The notes below the pieces were generated by a model that saw only the letters and a list, made by a program, of their open reading frames with translations, was not told the origin of the DNA and made no database searches. From Gnetum montanum (taxonomy: Eukaryota; Streptophyta; Gnetopsida; Gnetales; Gnetaceae): a stretch of 64,000 nucleotides of DNA. The translations under genes were made by a program, and so were the position numbers. Location: NCBI GenBank assembly GCA_015680685.1, contig MNCI01035121.1, forward strand, positions 216,167 to 280,166, in the 5' to 3' direction. Positions 24,296 to 36,919 of the stretch are shown piece by piece. Position 1 is the stretch's first letter; every line of letters starts with the position of its first letter.

Positions 24296-25176
24296 TGATA
24301 AAACATCAATAACACAGGTTATATTAATATAGGTCCATCGATGTAGCCCTGTTGATGTATCTCAAGATGTGTTGATGTATATATGTTGATGATGATGTAG
24401 GAACTACCTATATAAATGTGCATACCCTCACATTTATGACACCTTTTGATCATTTCCTTAGCTAGACTCTCATAGTTTCTTCTTGGAGAAGTTAGAATAT
24501 TTTTCCTTTGAGTACCCACAACATGGATTCAAGTGATTGTATGACATTTTATTCAAGTGCATTTGTACCTAGACATATTTTCATGAGCATAAATAAAATC
24601 AAGATTTATTCTATCCATTGCAGCACTTGAATTAGCATAACTTTACTTTCCAGCACTTTACTACATGCAATTTACTTTCATATTATTAAAAAAATTAATA
24701 TTATAGTTTGTAAGCAACGTGAGTATGACCACTTCAAGTAGAATATATTAATGCTTGGTAATCCTAGTAGTGGATACTTGGTACTCCCAATATTAGACAC
24801 TTGGTAGTCCAAAAGCATTAGTGTAGGTTTAGGATGTGTATGGAAAGTGGAAATAGATACTATAGTTTAGGTTAGTTATTTAATTAATTAGTTAATTGAT
24901 TAGTTAATTTAAATATTAGATCTTTATTTACATAATCATTTACCAATTGGAGAAAATAATAAAAATCATAAAAATAAATATCTTATGCCTTAACCATACT
25001 TAACCATATACATAGATTAATATAAGTGTTGACTGGAAGGACAACTAATGATTATAGATTTCATTATCTACAAATATAAGCCACTTAGGTAAATAAATTC
25101 CACAAAATTTAGTTGGATTATGCATACATGCTAGTGATTTGTATGGTTGAGCATGGAAAATACCCGTTGCTTATTA
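24296..25176 (+). mobile_element. 3' LTR of Athila-like element
   Basis: It starts TGATAAAACATCAATAACAC after a decayed polypurine tract (TAGTTGTGGATATA, 24282-24295) and ends GTTGCTTATTA, a transition-altered form of GCTCATCA. It contains the TATA box CTATATAAAT at 24408-24417 and matches the 17291 LTR throughout. Confidence 0.8.
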
Positions 25177-25810
25177 GTATGTTAATAGGTAAAGGTGGAA
25201 CATTAGAGGCAGATCAATATGTCATCAATTAAGATAATAAAAAATTAATATAGAGAAGGATGCATCACACTATTCATCAAGTGCATGAAAATAATTGATA
25301 CATAAGTGAGTCTTAAAGCCATGACTAGAAACTTATAATAATCATACCTTTTTCTAAAAGCTATTTTGAATATGTTCTCCTCTCTCATCCTAACTTGATG
25401 ATATCCATACTTGAAGTCAATCTTGGAAAACACCTTATCTTCATTCAAATAATTAAATAGGTCATTATTCCTAGGTAGAGGATGCTAGTTTCTAACTATC
25501 ACTTGATTTAACTATTTGTAATTAATTCATTATCTCAAACTACCATACTTCTTTTTCATAAAGAGAACTAGTACACACCAAGGTGAAATACTTGGTTGAA
25601 TCATGTGCTTATCCAAAAACTTCTTACTTTATATCTTAACTTCTACCAACTCCACTAGAGACATCTTATGAGATGTCTTGAAAATTAGTTGAGTTTCAAG
25701 TTTAGGTATAATCTCAAACTCAATCTCCAAGAAGCTTCTTCTTAAATACATCCAAGAATTCTTGAACCACTAAAATTTGATCAACTTCTTGTTTAGATTT
25801 TTCATGCACT
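25177..25810 (-). pseudogene. Reverse transcriptase fragment, chromovirus-like, minus strand
   Basis: The minus strand reads EDKVFSKIDFKYGYHQVRMREENIFKIAFRKRYDYYKFLVMALRLTY in pieces that match the Ty3/gypsy RT palm: the first catalytic Asp in FSKIDxxxGYHQVR and the AFRTRYGHYEFLVMPFGLT block. The YxDD motif and downstream pol are missing because the Athila-like element abuts at 25176. The same RT segment occurs at 31290-31480, so there are two copies. Confidence 0.8.
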
Positions 25811-26290
25811 AAAATCATGCAGCAACTACAAATACATTTAAGTAACTACTAAAAATTCTTTGTTGTTATCAAGTTAAGTTCAATTTGTCTTTTATTATTT
25901 TACATTATAACTTATTTTTCACTTGTGAACATAAGTATGAGGATATTATTCTAATAATCCAACTATCCATTATACTTAACTAAATAATCCATTCAAAGTA
26001 TCACATCATCCTCTCCAACATATCATCATCAACATATCATTATACCACTTGCAATCTTATATTACTAGTTTTATTAAGGTAATATCTCCAACACTATCAT
26101 ACTAGGAGAATGGGCTATTTGAATAGTTAGTGGAGAAGTCATGATTATGGGATGAAGGTATAAATAGGTCATAGCTCTAGGATCTAGAATAAAATGACTA
26201 GCACTAGGGTCAAACAAGATAAAGAAAGAGAAACCACCAATAGTACATGTAGTATTCATAATAGTGTTAGATCATTCTTCCATTTGTTGA
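25811..26290 (-). pseudogene. Aspartic protease, chromovirus-like, minus strand
   Basis: The minus strand shows FFILFDPSASHFILDP (about 26180-26240), which corresponds to the plant gypsy protease motif VLFDSGASHSFI with Gly changed to Ser. Stops follow. It lies between gag and RT on the minus strand in the expected order. A homologous stretch is at 56991-57160. Confidence 0.7.
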
Positions 26291-27356
26291 TCAATTAGAA
26301 CATAAGCTCTAACGTTACGACATACATCTTTGTTCTAAATCTACTTGTCCCATTAACAATTTGACCCACCAAACCAACCCTTATCTATCCTATTAGAATA
26401 TTCCCATATTCTATGTTCTAGTTTATCACACTCATGATAGTTGCAACACTAATTCCTGAAATGCCCAACTTTGCTAGAAGAATGTAGAAGCATTACCAGA
26501 TGTTTCATGCATTTTTCTTTCTTCAAAATTTCATACCTACTTAGAGCTTCCTATCATAACTAGAGAATGAGATCTTCTTTTTGGTTGATTCCATTTCTTT
26601 CTCTTATTCAATCCTATACTTTGTTCAATAGTCAAGGCCTTGGCCTGAGTGGCATCATACTTATATAAACTAAGAGTAACTAAGCCTACAAAGATAGGTT
26701 CAATTAGTCCATTAAGAGAGTAATTGGTCATCTCTTTTTGATCATCTTACAAGCAAGGTTCAACCAACTAAAGAAATTTAGCATTGTACTCTGAAAATAG
26801 TAAAATCTCCTTGCTAATGGTTGTAAAACTCTTTGGCCTTGATTCTTCTAAGCTTCTTAGATATGTATATATCTTTAAAGGTTTTTTTTTAAAATCAAAA
26901 CATTCAATTTCTCTATCTATCTAATCCCTAGTGGCCTTGATAGTTTATCATTAATGATTTGTTGCATCCTTTAGTTAATGGGTATCCATTCTTTTTTGTT
27001 ACATTTAAGCATAGTGCATGAGTTGAAATACTTCTTCCACCTCACGTAACCATTCTAAAGCAGCTATAGGGTTCTTTATACTATCAAAAGATGGGGATCT
27101 CATCCTCTTAAATTCTTTCATGAGCACTTACTTAATGGACATCTTACCACCAATATTGAAGTTTTCAAGTTAAAATTATTTATTGTTGCCAATGTTGGAT
27201 TGGTTTTGAATCCTTAAATAAGGAAACATATCCATCATCACATAATTTTGGGAGACTTACCATGAGATTTATTAAGTGTTTTTCCTATTTAGGATCTTAA
27301 ACATCCTTCTTGATGGCATCCTACATAATAAATCTGAGAATAGTTTTGAAATATTC
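26291..27356 (-). pseudogene. gag of minus-strand chromovirus-like element
   Basis: The region lies between the primer site (27359) and protease on the minus strand. It contains KVGHFRN-type zinc-knuckle remnants near 26440-26470 and a Lys-rich segment KRKKWNQPKRRS (26537-26731 open). The capsid part is too decayed to align by eye. Confidence 0.5.
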
Positions 27357-27358
27357 AA

Positions 27359-27370
27359 CTCTAGTATCAA
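27359..27370 (-). other. Primer-binding site, tRNA-Met type, minus strand
   Basis: The minus strand reads GTTACA, two bases, then TTGATACTAGAG, a decayed form of TTGGTATCAGAG complementary to initiator tRNA-Met. It sits just inside the LTR end at 27373. Confidence 0.5.
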
Positions 27371-27372
27371 CT

Positions 27373-29323
27373 TGTAACATCCTACTACGTAGGCTTAGGC
27401 TAGTAATAAATTATTTATATAATTAAAGAAAAATGCATAAAACTGAAAACATTGCATACTAAAAATTTAATGGTCATAAAAAATGTATGATAGAAAAAGT
27501 AATAGACATGCACATTGAGGCAAGAAAAAAACATAGCAAAATATAAAATGTTGACAAGACAGTGATAATAACTCTATGTGTTCAAAACCTAATCTGTACA
27601 CTAAGAAAAATAGGATTAATCCCTAATGTACAAGTTAAAAAATTAATAATAATAGCAATAAAAAATATAATTAATATTCAAAAATAAAACTAATATCCAA
27701 TGAGAAAATATAGTATCATCCAAAAGGCATTAGGCTCTAATATTGTATAATTGTCAAATAGAATTGCATGACAAGAAATGAAATATAAGAAAATACATAT
27801 AATGGTTGACCTTCACCAAAATAGGGAAAATATAATATTTCAATACCCTAATCTAGCTACAGAATATAATATAGAATGAAAGTTAAACTAAAATCCAATC
27901 TTAAATCAACATTTAAAAGTATGAATTAAACATTAGCATTCTCTTCTAATTCTTTCTTATCTAAGCTAACATTGTCACTTCAAATACACATAAAACTAAA
28001 CAGAATTAGTCCTAAGACTAAGTAGGTTAAAAAATATAATAAAATACTCTCTTATGAGTTTGGTTGAAGGCCTTAGGTACTTAGATAGTCATGCACATGA
28101 ATAGCTACAAACAAATATTAGTCAAACCAACAAAATAAAGCATAACAAGAGTTAATTATTAATAAAATAATAAACCAATTAATTACCAAAATAATATGTT
28201 TTAATTCCATCACCACCCTCTAACCTAAATAAAATCCAAATTTAAATTAATGATACTTATAGATTTGAATGATGGCATAAGAAACTAGCTCACTATTAAC
28301 CTAATTTGCCACATAGTCCCTACAAATATATGATACTTATTCATCTAACTAATGACATAAGTATCTAGGTTATTACCAACCTGACTAGCCACATAGTAAC
28401 TACAAGGATTTTGAGTCAAAATATGCAAATTTAAAACTAACAAAACAATGAACAAACAAATAAACATACTAGATGGAAGGAAGAAAAACCCAAATGAATA
28501 CTAAGTGATGAATGAGTCTAAAACTCATGTGATAAATGAATAGAATTGTAACAAACTCGCCCAAAAGATACAAATAGTGAAACTAAAGTTTCTAGAGTGT
28601 TAAGATGTAATTGTAAAACTAATGAATCCTAAGGATCAAATGAACCCAAAGTTAAATTAAGAGATCAAGTAAAATATAATAAAATATTAAAATATTGCTT
28701 AATAAGTAACTTAAAGCACCTAGGACTATTCTAGTTTCTTACAATTACCAAAATGATAACAATTACTATTTTTTAATTTTTAGGTTTTCTAGGAGCTATA
28801 AAAATGATAGTTTTATCTATTTTCTTAATTTTTCATTACCTATTGATAGTTTGTCACTTTACAAAAGTTTCTTGATTTTTTGTGCCACATTTAGAAATGA
28901 TGTCATTCTTTTGTTATGACCTTTAACAACATCACAACCAAGTTGCAACATGTACATAAGCTATCCTCAAGGTCCATGTCATCATGTTGAGTAACATTTT
29001 CCTTTGGATTTCCATCATTTGTTATTATCTTGGGGGGTCAAGAAGGTGAAAAACCATCAAAAATCATAGTTCTATAGCTTAATTATTGCTAGAATTTAGA
29101 ACTTGGTTAGAAGTGGTTAAAATGTGGTCAAACTTGGTCAAAATTTTGACTAAAATCCATGAATAAAATCCAAGCTTAGAATTTAATAAATTGTAAAAAA
29201 AATATTATTGAACTAATATATTTGAGAATTCAAGGTTATAATCAAAGAATCATTGAACAAATGAAATTAAGCAAATAAAATTACTCTAAATGAAATACCA
29301 AATCAAAATGGAGAAAAAAATGC
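27373..29323 (-). mobile_element. LTR of minus-strand chromovirus-like element (outer border approximate)
   Basis: The minus-strand LTR ends GGATGTTACA at 27373, followed by the primer site. The other border is placed near 29323, after a tract AGGTAGGATA on the minus strand that could be the polypurine tract; this border is uncertain. The stretch has no coding signal. Pol of a related copy ends just upstream (minus-strand sense) and gag of another starts just downstream, so the LTR appears shared. Confidence 0.45.
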
Positions 29324-29359
29324 TAAATTATCCTACCTGAAATTGATAGTGCTACAACA

Positions 29360-29422
29360 ATGGATCCATTCATGGCTTCGATCTTCTTGATAGGCAAGGA
29401 TCGAAGCCATGTAAGGATCCAT
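29360..29422. repeat. 63-bp hairpin
   Basis: ATGGATCC (29360-29367) pairs with GGATCCAT (29415-29422), and ATGGCTTCGATC (29372-29383) pairs perfectly with GATCGAAGCCAT (29399-29410). The stem has one 4-base internal bulge on each side and a 15-base loop. It lies at the end of the decayed integrase. Confidence 0.85.
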
Positions 29423-29429
29423 TACTGAA

Positions 29430-31969
29430 TCAAAAATAGACCAATGTAGTAAGAAGACTTAATCTTCTACCAAATCTTATAATCCTTTTCAATGATGAAA
29501 CATTGAGAAAAACTTGTTCATTGACATTGAAATGAAATGATCACCTTCTATTACTAACATACTTTATATATCTATCCTACACTATCTCTGATGATCTTAA
29601 TATATTTTGTAGTTTCATCAATAATGTATGTTCTAGTTCTTTGTCTATCCTTTATGGAATCCTAGTGAAGAGATGTACAATAATGTCTATGATACAACAC
29701 TTCATATGCTGATGCTTTTAAGCTGGCCTAATAATTGTTATATAAATAAAAGAACTCTTTTTCAACTATCTCTATACTTCAAAACAAAATCTTAAAGCAT
29801 ATCCTTTAAAATATAACTCATTCTTAGTATCTAACCATCTTTCTAAGAGTAGTACACTAAGCTAAGATTTATCATAGAGCTTAGAATCTTTTTAAAGACT
29901 TCCAAAATATGGAAGTGAACTTAGAATCTTTGTTTAACATAATCTTATTTCAAACTCCATGTAAACTAATAATTTCTAACAAACATAGCTAAGCAATCAC
30001 TTTTACACTAGCTATTGCGTTCATAGATAAGAAGTAGAAAGAGTTGATCAAAATTTTTATGATCATAAGAATGAAATCCTTTCTTCTTTTAGTATAAAAC
30101 AATCTAGTGATAAATTCTATACCAATAGTTTTTCATTTTTACAATGGAATGATGTGTAGATGAAGATCATGACTAGGTCTTTGATGCTCTTTCTTAATTT
30201 GATAATGCACTAAATACTTAGCCATCTATTGACTCATATCTTTCTATATACTAGGTTACCAATAATATTTCCTAATGTTATGATACTCTTACCACTACCT
30301 AGATGCATCTAATACTTGCTGAAGTGAGCCTTATCTAGCAACTTTTTTTTAACTCATTTGTCAACTAAGAATATTGAATCTACTAGTGGTAGATTCAAAG
30401 TCTACTTTTAGCACCAAAAATTTGAATTCTATTGTGAAGATATCTCATTCTTAAGGCTAGGCATGATACCAAGACTATAGAGTTTCCTAGATATCTTGGT
30501 CAATACATCTGTCACCTTGTTGCCTTTTCTTAAATGATATTGAATTGTAAAATTAAAATCTCTTAGGAACTCTATACTTGATCTTTTTCTTATGTTTAAT
30601 TATGGCTAATTCATCATGTACTACAAGATTTTATGATCTATTCAAAATGCAATTTTTTCACCATACAAATAATGTCTCCAAATCTTAAGAGTAAGGATGA
30701 TAACACCAAACCTCAGATCATGAGTTGAATATTTTTCTCTTAGGAAGCTTTAGCTTTATAGACACATAAGCCATTGTTTTTCCATCTTTCATGAGAACAT
30801 CACCTAAATATTCTCCTAAAGCATCTATGTACACCTCATAAAACTTATTAGAAATTAATGAAAATAAGATAGACACTAAGATTGATCTCTATTTAAACTT
30901 CTTAAAAGCTCTTTAACAAACATTTGATTAAGAGAAAATACAAATTTTTGTAAGAAACTTATGTAGAGGTGACATAATTTTAGATATGTCTTTACAAATC
31001 TTCTATAATATCCTACTAAATTTATACATCAAAATTGGAAGAGGCCAATTCTTAATTACTATTATCTTAGAAGTATCCATAGTAATGCTTACTCCTAAAA
31101 TCATATGGTAAAGAAATCATATTTTTGTCTTCCAAAATGTATACTTAGAATCTTGAGTAGATAATTGCAAATATTTCAAAGTTTGTAACATTACTTTTAA
31201 GTATTCCTTATGTGATTCTTCATTTTTAGAATAAACTAAAATCTCATCAATGAAGGTAATTATAAATTAATTCAACTAATGATACAAGACATTGTTTATC
31301 AAGTGCATGAAAATTGCTAGTGGATTAGTAAGTCCCAAAGGCATAACTAGGAATTAATAATAACATATCATATTTTAAAAGCTATTTTGGGTACATTATC
31401 CTCTCATATCCTAACATGATGATATCCAAACTTCAAATCAATCTTAGAGAATATCTTAGCTTCTCTCACTTGATTAAGCTACTCATCAATCTTGGGTAGA
31501 GAATATTGATTCCTGATTGTAATATAATTTAGCTATATGTAATTAGTACATAAACTCAAACTATAATCCTTATTTTTCACAAAGTGCACTAGTACATCTT
31601 GAGGTATAACACTTGCTTGAATTAGAGTTCTATTTAATAGTTTTTGAATTTGCATCTTACCCTTTACTAGTTCTACTAGAAGCATCTTATGAAATGCTTT
31701 AGAGATTGGTTGAGTTCTCAAATTTAATCTTTCTATGAGCAGACACTCTAAGAATTTCTTCCTCAAGAACATTCAAGAACTCCTAAACCACTAAAATCTG
31801 ATCCATCTTCTACTTAGAAAATTTGTGCACTAAGATCAAGAGTAACTATGATAATGTTTAAGTAACTAATAAAATTTCTTAATTATTACTAAAATAAGCT
31901 TAAATTATCTTTTTCTTATTTGAATTATAAATTATTTTTCACTTGAAAAAATAAATATGAGAGTCTTAT
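29430..31969 (-). pseudogene. pol (RT, RNase H, integrase) of chromovirus-like element, minus strand
   Basis: Reading the minus strand from 31969: KNKDYSLSLCTNYI with SLPKIDE, then EAKIFSKIDLKFGYHHVRI and FLVMPLGLTNP (RT), ITFIDEILVYSKNEESH (decayed YxDD), HLRKGNKVTDVLTKISRKL (end of RNase H, YHPGKANVVADALSRK-like), and an integrase ending FNVNEQVFLNVSSLKRIIRFGRR. This RT form and the tRNA-Met primer fit chromoviruses such as Tekay. No chromodomain is seen; the sequence breaks up near 29430. There are many stops. The upstream (minus) part is cut off at 31970 by element A and resumes at 56991. Confidence 0.8.
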
Positions 31970-32513
31970 TGTAGCATCCCCATTTCCAAATGGTGTTGTT
32001 GCATAATGAAGGTGGTATCTCTTCATAACAAGTGTTATGATTATCATAACAAGACCTAAAGGGACATGATATAATAACAAACATGAATCTTAAGGTGACA
32101 TTTGGGGGTTTGACCTAAGTTATTTATACCTAAGCATTAGACATTGTATCACCATGGAGTTATAGAGTTGGTAAATGCAAGTAATAGGTGTTGGGTGAAG
32201 TTGGACAAGAAGAGGACTAGTCATCCATTCTGGCTAATGATAGGCCTAACCATGGTGGCAATACTAGATTGCCTCTAAGGAATAGATGATAAAGGAAGAA
32301 AATTCCAAGAAACACTTGAAGCATGATACAAATACCCTATTCCACATTAATAAAGCATTCTTTCCTTTATCCTTCTCCATCTTCCCTATTTTTCTTTATG
32401 CATAATGTTGAATGTTACATATATTTGGCATTTTCTATGTTATCTTCTATGTACAATTTCTAATATAACAAATATTTGACATTTTCCATGACATCTAGGA
32501 ACAAGATGTTACA
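31970..32513 (+). mobile_element. 5' LTR of element A
   Basis: It starts TGTAGCATCCCCATTTCCAA and ends AAGATGTTACA. It is homologous over its length to 56420-56990 (for example TAACAAACATGAATCTTAAGG, GGCATTAGA, AATAAAGCATTCTTTCC, ATCTAGGAACA). Most differences are transitions. Confidence 0.85.
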
Positions 32514-32515
32514 TT

Positions 32516-32527
32516 TGGTATTAGAGC
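32516..32527 (+). other. Primer-binding site of element A, tRNA-Met type
   Basis: TGGTATTAGAGC follows the LTR end TACA by 2 bp and differs by one transition from the tRNA-Met-complementary TGGTATCAGAGC. Confidence 0.75.
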
Positions 32528-33716
32528 AAACCACAACCTATGGATCAATCAAAACCATGGATTTACTACAACCTATGATAAACCATGGAACCAAAATCTA
32601 GGGAAAGACATAAATACCACGAACTAAGAAGATTCCTTCAAGGACATTAATCATAAGGAGATATAATTATGCTTCACCAAGGTACATCAACTGTAAGAAA
32701 AATTGGTAAAAGACTAGTCCATTTAAATCTTACTTATCTTATATTATTATTAGAATGTAATGGATTTAGCTTATCATTAAGTTCAATCTAGAAGGTTAGT
32801 AATGATGAATTGAGTTGATTTCATCTCATTTGGAAGTTTTCTAAATACCTTATCCCTTTAAACTTGACAATACTTATATTACCTAGGATCTATGTATTAG
32901 TAAATTTAAGGGATTTAACCTAGTCATAAGATTATCTCATCCCTACTCAATCAATAAGTTCATTACTATGAGATTCATGCAAAAACTAGTACTTAAGGGG
33001 TAATGTTGTGATGTATTGCTTATCCTTAATATCTAGGACATAATATATATGTAAGAGGATAAGGTTATAGCATACTTTCTAAATCATAATGTAAAAGTAT
33101 TATGTTTTGTGTTTAAGGGTTAAGATATAATTTATAATTATCAGAGTCATCTAAAAGTCATCATTTCATCTATGTGTTAGCCTAGGAATGTGAATTTGGC
33201 AAATAAGCTATTTTAATCTTCTCAAATCATGAAAATCCAACATAGTTTTTAGACATTGAAACCATGTCCAATGCATAGTACTCGTCAAGACAATTCCAAT
33301 GGTATAAATTTTGTCCAAATCAAACATACAGTTTGAGAGATATCGCATTTTTCAATATCCATGTTGTTTATTAAAATTTAATAAATTTTTAACCTAGTAA
33401 AATAAAAATTAAATTCAAATTTTTTTAATTTACTTATCTTTGCACTAAAATTCAAAATTTTTATAAGCTAGGATTAAACTCATAAACTTAGAGTTATTGA
33501 AGCCAAATCTTAGACCTTCTCCAACTAACCATTTGAATATTTTTTCATATTTAATAGAAATATGAACTGGTACATAAATATTTAAACAATGTTTTTTTTA
33601 AAAAAATTGTAGGCTATGCAGCCTTGTAATGCTGATGCCACCTTACTCCAGGCTGCGTAGGCCCTGCAAGGACAACATAGGCCCTTGAGTGCCACCAAGC
33701 CTACATTGGTGGCCAT
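32528..33716 (+). other. Leader of element A, no coding recognised
   Basis: About 1.2 kb with no gag motif. The first 200 bp is A-rich and the stretch 33330-33600 is T/A-rich. The last 110 bp is GC-richer (GGCTGCGTAGGCCCTGCAAGG) and resembles 53470-53990 on the far side of the nested Tat element. Confidence 0.45.
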
Positions 33717-33756
33717 TGAAACACCACAAAATCTAGACTATAACATCCCAGCTGCA

Positions 33757-34320
33757 AATTTTGGCTAAGTGTTGAGACTATGCTCACACCTAGTTGGGAC
33801 TGTAGTTAGCCTCTCGTAGAGAGCATAGTCAACAGGAAGGCTAGTTCTACAAATTTTGGCTAAGTGTTAGCACTACACTCTCCCCTAGATGGGAGCATAG
33901 TTAGCCTCTCGTAGAGAGTGTAGTTAGTAAGAAGGGTAGTTTTGCAAATTTTTTCTAAGTATTGACACTACCCTCTCCCCTAGATGGGAGCATAGTTAGC
34001 CTATCATAGAGAGAGTAGTAAATAGGAATCAAGCTTTCACAAGTTTTGGCAAGTCTTGGGACTACGCTTCACCCTAGTTAGGAGTGTAGTATATCTCTCA
34101 TGGAGAGCGTAGTCAGCGGAAGGCCAATTTTTGCAAATTTTGCTAAGTGTTAAGACTATGCTTGGCCCCAGTTGAGAGTGTAGTCAGCCTTTCATAAAGA
34201 GTGTAGTTTGCAAAAAACCCTTTTCATCATAGATTTTACTAATAGTGAGACTATGCTCTCACCCAGCTAGAAATGTAGTCACTTTTTAGAAAAGCATAGT
34301 TAGTAAGGATTGTCCCTAGT
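33757..34320 (+). repeat. 95-bp tandem repeats in LTR, six copies
   Basis: Units start near 33757, 33851, 33947, 34041, 34135 and 34235 with CAAATTTTGGCTAAGTGTT. Each includes CTCTCCCCTAGATGGGAGCR, TAGTYAGCCTCTC, and GTAGAGAGCRTAGT, the last two being near-inverted so each unit can form a small hairpin. The same array is at 50652-51180. Confidence 0.85.
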
Positions 34321-34715
34321 GGCCTCCATAGTGTAGCAATGACACTTAGCTTAGCTCTAGAATGCATTCAACTCACCTTCAACAAGCACAACAAGCATAA
34401 TGCTTCTTTCTTATATCCCCTCTACCCCAAAATTGTAACTACACTCAACCCCATGCAAGAGCATGGGGAGCATAGTCTCGTGGAGCATAGTCTTTGGCTT
34501 TCATTTTTCAGGTACCTTGTAGTCTTCTCAGCACACACATGTGGTTGAAAGCATAGTCATAGTCTCACATTCTTGTAGAGTTCAGCAGAGCACAACAAAG
34601 CACAATACCACTAGCCCCATTAGAACACCACATGAATAGTGACTGCGCTGAGCATAGTCCCAACCATCCCCTCTACCACATGGTAGTCATCCCATAGTTT
34701 TTGCTAATCCTAAAC

Positions 34716-34724
34716 CTATAAATA
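34716..34724 (+). promoter_or_regulatory. TATA box of Tat 5' LTR
   Basis: CTATAAATA, conserved at 51578-51586 in the 3' LTR, lies about 400 bp after the 95-bp repeat array. Confidence 0.65.
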
Positions 34725-35430
34725 CCTATTCCCTCAAAGTTTTTAGGGGCTGGAAAATCTAAGGGGTTGGCAAAACCAAAGGCATAGTGATGCGCTAGCA
34801 AATAGGCAAAGTGGTAGACCATCAATAGAACACTGAAGCTAACAGTACACTATGGCATCCAACCAAGTAGATGTATACACCTTGACAGAACACTAGTCTT
34901 CATGGCTAGACAACCCAGGAACTATGACTACACTATCCACTTGTGCCTACTATACATGTCATATGTTCTAATCTCCTTTTGGTGTTAACTATGCTCAACC
35001 CCATTTGAGGTGGTACTCCACTTTATTTTCATTAGTTCTTTGCATTTTTCGCATTTTACTTGTATTTTTCACCATCCTACTACATAAACACACTTAAACT
35101 ACACTTAGGTGATGGTCCTCACGTGTCAACATCACTTGCCTTGGTGAAACTCCTAACTACACTCGCCCCCTCAGTTACCTATGACTACGCTTGACCCCAC
35201 TAACATTGTTGACACCATTGACACCACAAACACTGTGAACACTACAAACACCACCTACACCCTTAGCATAATCTCAAATTAGCACTGTAGTTAATCATGT
35301 TTCATCCCCATTGTATCTAGTAAGTCCTTGTTCGATAGGCTAGACCATCTAGGGCATCCCATCTCTACCTTCAGTAGACCCTCGCATGGATTTGGGATTA
35401 GGCTATGCACCCATGGACCTTGGTGTTTCA

Positions 35431-36919
35431 GTCACTAATGTTTTTAGTTCGTACAATTTCTAGTGCTAGAAGGAGGACTTGAATCACGTTTTTAGGTGTT
35501 GTTGTGGTTCTATCATGTGCTCTTTTCATTGCAATTACTAGCTTTGGGCCAACATAGACCATAACATCCTGTGGACCTACTGCATGCACAGCAGTAGCTA
35601 GATCAGAGGCCAACGTAGGTGTTGTTTACTAACTTGGCGATGTAGAGTGGACTTCATAGTCAATCCTGTTGGGAACCCCCATAGCCACCCAAATCACACT
35701 TGTTTCCACTATTGCTAAGTTCCTATTCTCTTTAGTTGGAGCATACTCATCTCTAGCATAGTTAGCGTAGTCCACTTTCCAACATAAAGAGTGTAGTCAG
35801 CATAGTCCACTCTCTGGTATAGAGAGTGTAGTTAGTGTAGTTCACTCTCTAGCATGGAGAATGTAATTAACGTAATCTGCTATTCAGTGTAGAGAGTGTA
35901 GTCAGTGGTGTTAGCTAGGACAAAGTTAGTTTCAGTGTAGTCCATAGTATTTTGCAACTAGCAACCTTTGCAATTCCCTTTTACAACTTCATTTGTGCCC
36001 ATGAACCTAGATCAACCTTTAATGTTAGTCTCAAATGCACTTGACATCTTGCCCATACAACAAGAGACTAGGATTGATGACCCTAGGAGTCTGGAAATGG
36101 AAAGATGAAGGAAATCCCTTAGGTTATGCAGTTAAGACCCATAATACGCCACACTAAGTAATGAGCAATACAATTTCATATGAATGACGATTCAAGTAGT
36201 GTTATCTATAGATTGCATCAACATGGAGGCAAAATGAAACTATGAGCTAATTCATCAAGATGGATGAGAGTATATCCTCTCCTCATTTGATATCATCTTG
36301 CTCATGGAGCCCAACCATCAATTATTTCCTAGCTCATCTAAGCAAGTGAGTGCGACATAAGAATGGACTATGAGGTAGCCATAGAGGTTGAACAGGATGA
36401 GTTCAAAGCTTACTCTAAGCATGAGGGCTCTTTCCACATCATCTTCCAATGAGTGATCCCTATTCTGGTGCCTTCTTGGCCTCATTCACCCACTCTCTTT
36501 AAGACAATCATAGCACTAGCATCACCTTCCTACTTCCCCAAGCCTAGATCAATGCTTATAATAGCAACACACTAAAAAAAACACACATGTTATGACTTAA
36601 TGACTCCCTTTAAATTACCCTTCATGGTATCATTGCAACCCACTTAGCCATCTTTGCCTATAGAAACTATACTAGCTCAACCATACATCCATGTAGGGCC
36701 CATCTCTAGGCCCCAAATGACTTAGGCACCCTACGTCCTATTGATTTCATTGATGCCCTTGCCATCAGCCCAACCTATGTGTGCATTGCTTACCCCAATC
36801 ACCATCCCTATAACACAACCAATGTGTCAAGTGCATTGCATAGTTTCACTACCTGCAACCAAGCCATGGATCACAAAGTTAGTTCAACAGTAGATAATAC
36901 AGTTAGCATAGCTAGCTAG
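35431..36919 (+). other. Leader of Tat element with LTR-type repeats
   Basis: No coding signal is secure. Four units of about 40 bp at 35745-35925 carry AGAGAGTGTAGTYAG and TAGTCCACTCTCT, the same core as the LTR repeats. A tRNA primer site could not be recognised after the LTR. Confidence 0.45.

Larger units (their letters stand above)
17291..25176 (+). mobile_element. Athila-like Ty3/gypsy element lacking RT and integrase (7.9 kb)
   Basis: Two homologous LTRs (17291-18189 and 24296-25176) flank a tRNA-Asp-like primer site, gag, aspartic protease and an extra ORF with the plant transposon protein domain and coiled coil. No RT, RNase H or integrase is found between protease and extra ORF, so it depended on a partner element or is an internal deletion product. 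The five bases outside the ends (ATGTG and GTATG) do not match, so the target duplication is lost or the borders are slightly off. The LTRs are visibly diverged, which points to an old insertion. Confidence 0.7.
33717..35430 (+). mobile_element. 5' LTR of Tat element
   Basis: It is homologous to 50615-52129 along its length, including six 95-bp tandem repeats, the block ACATGTGGTTG, the TATA region and a 3' part with CCATGGACCTTGGTGTTTCA. A further 15 bp beyond the stated end is also alike (CTRATGTTTTT), so the border may be slightly further out. Confidence 0.75.

Noticed and set aside
29036-29040. Alternative LTR start TGACCCCCC on the minus strand
   Set aside because: No purine tract precedes it on the minus strand; the border near 29323 fits better, though still weakly.
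33757-34320. Array of regularly spaced repeats as a CRISPR-like structure
   Set aside because: Units are contiguous 95-bp tandem repeats within an LTR of a plant element and have no unique spacers.
35428-35613. 61-residue minus-strand open frame at the LTR/leader border
   Set aside because: It has no recognisable domain or homologous counterpart after the 3' LTR, and is too short to support.
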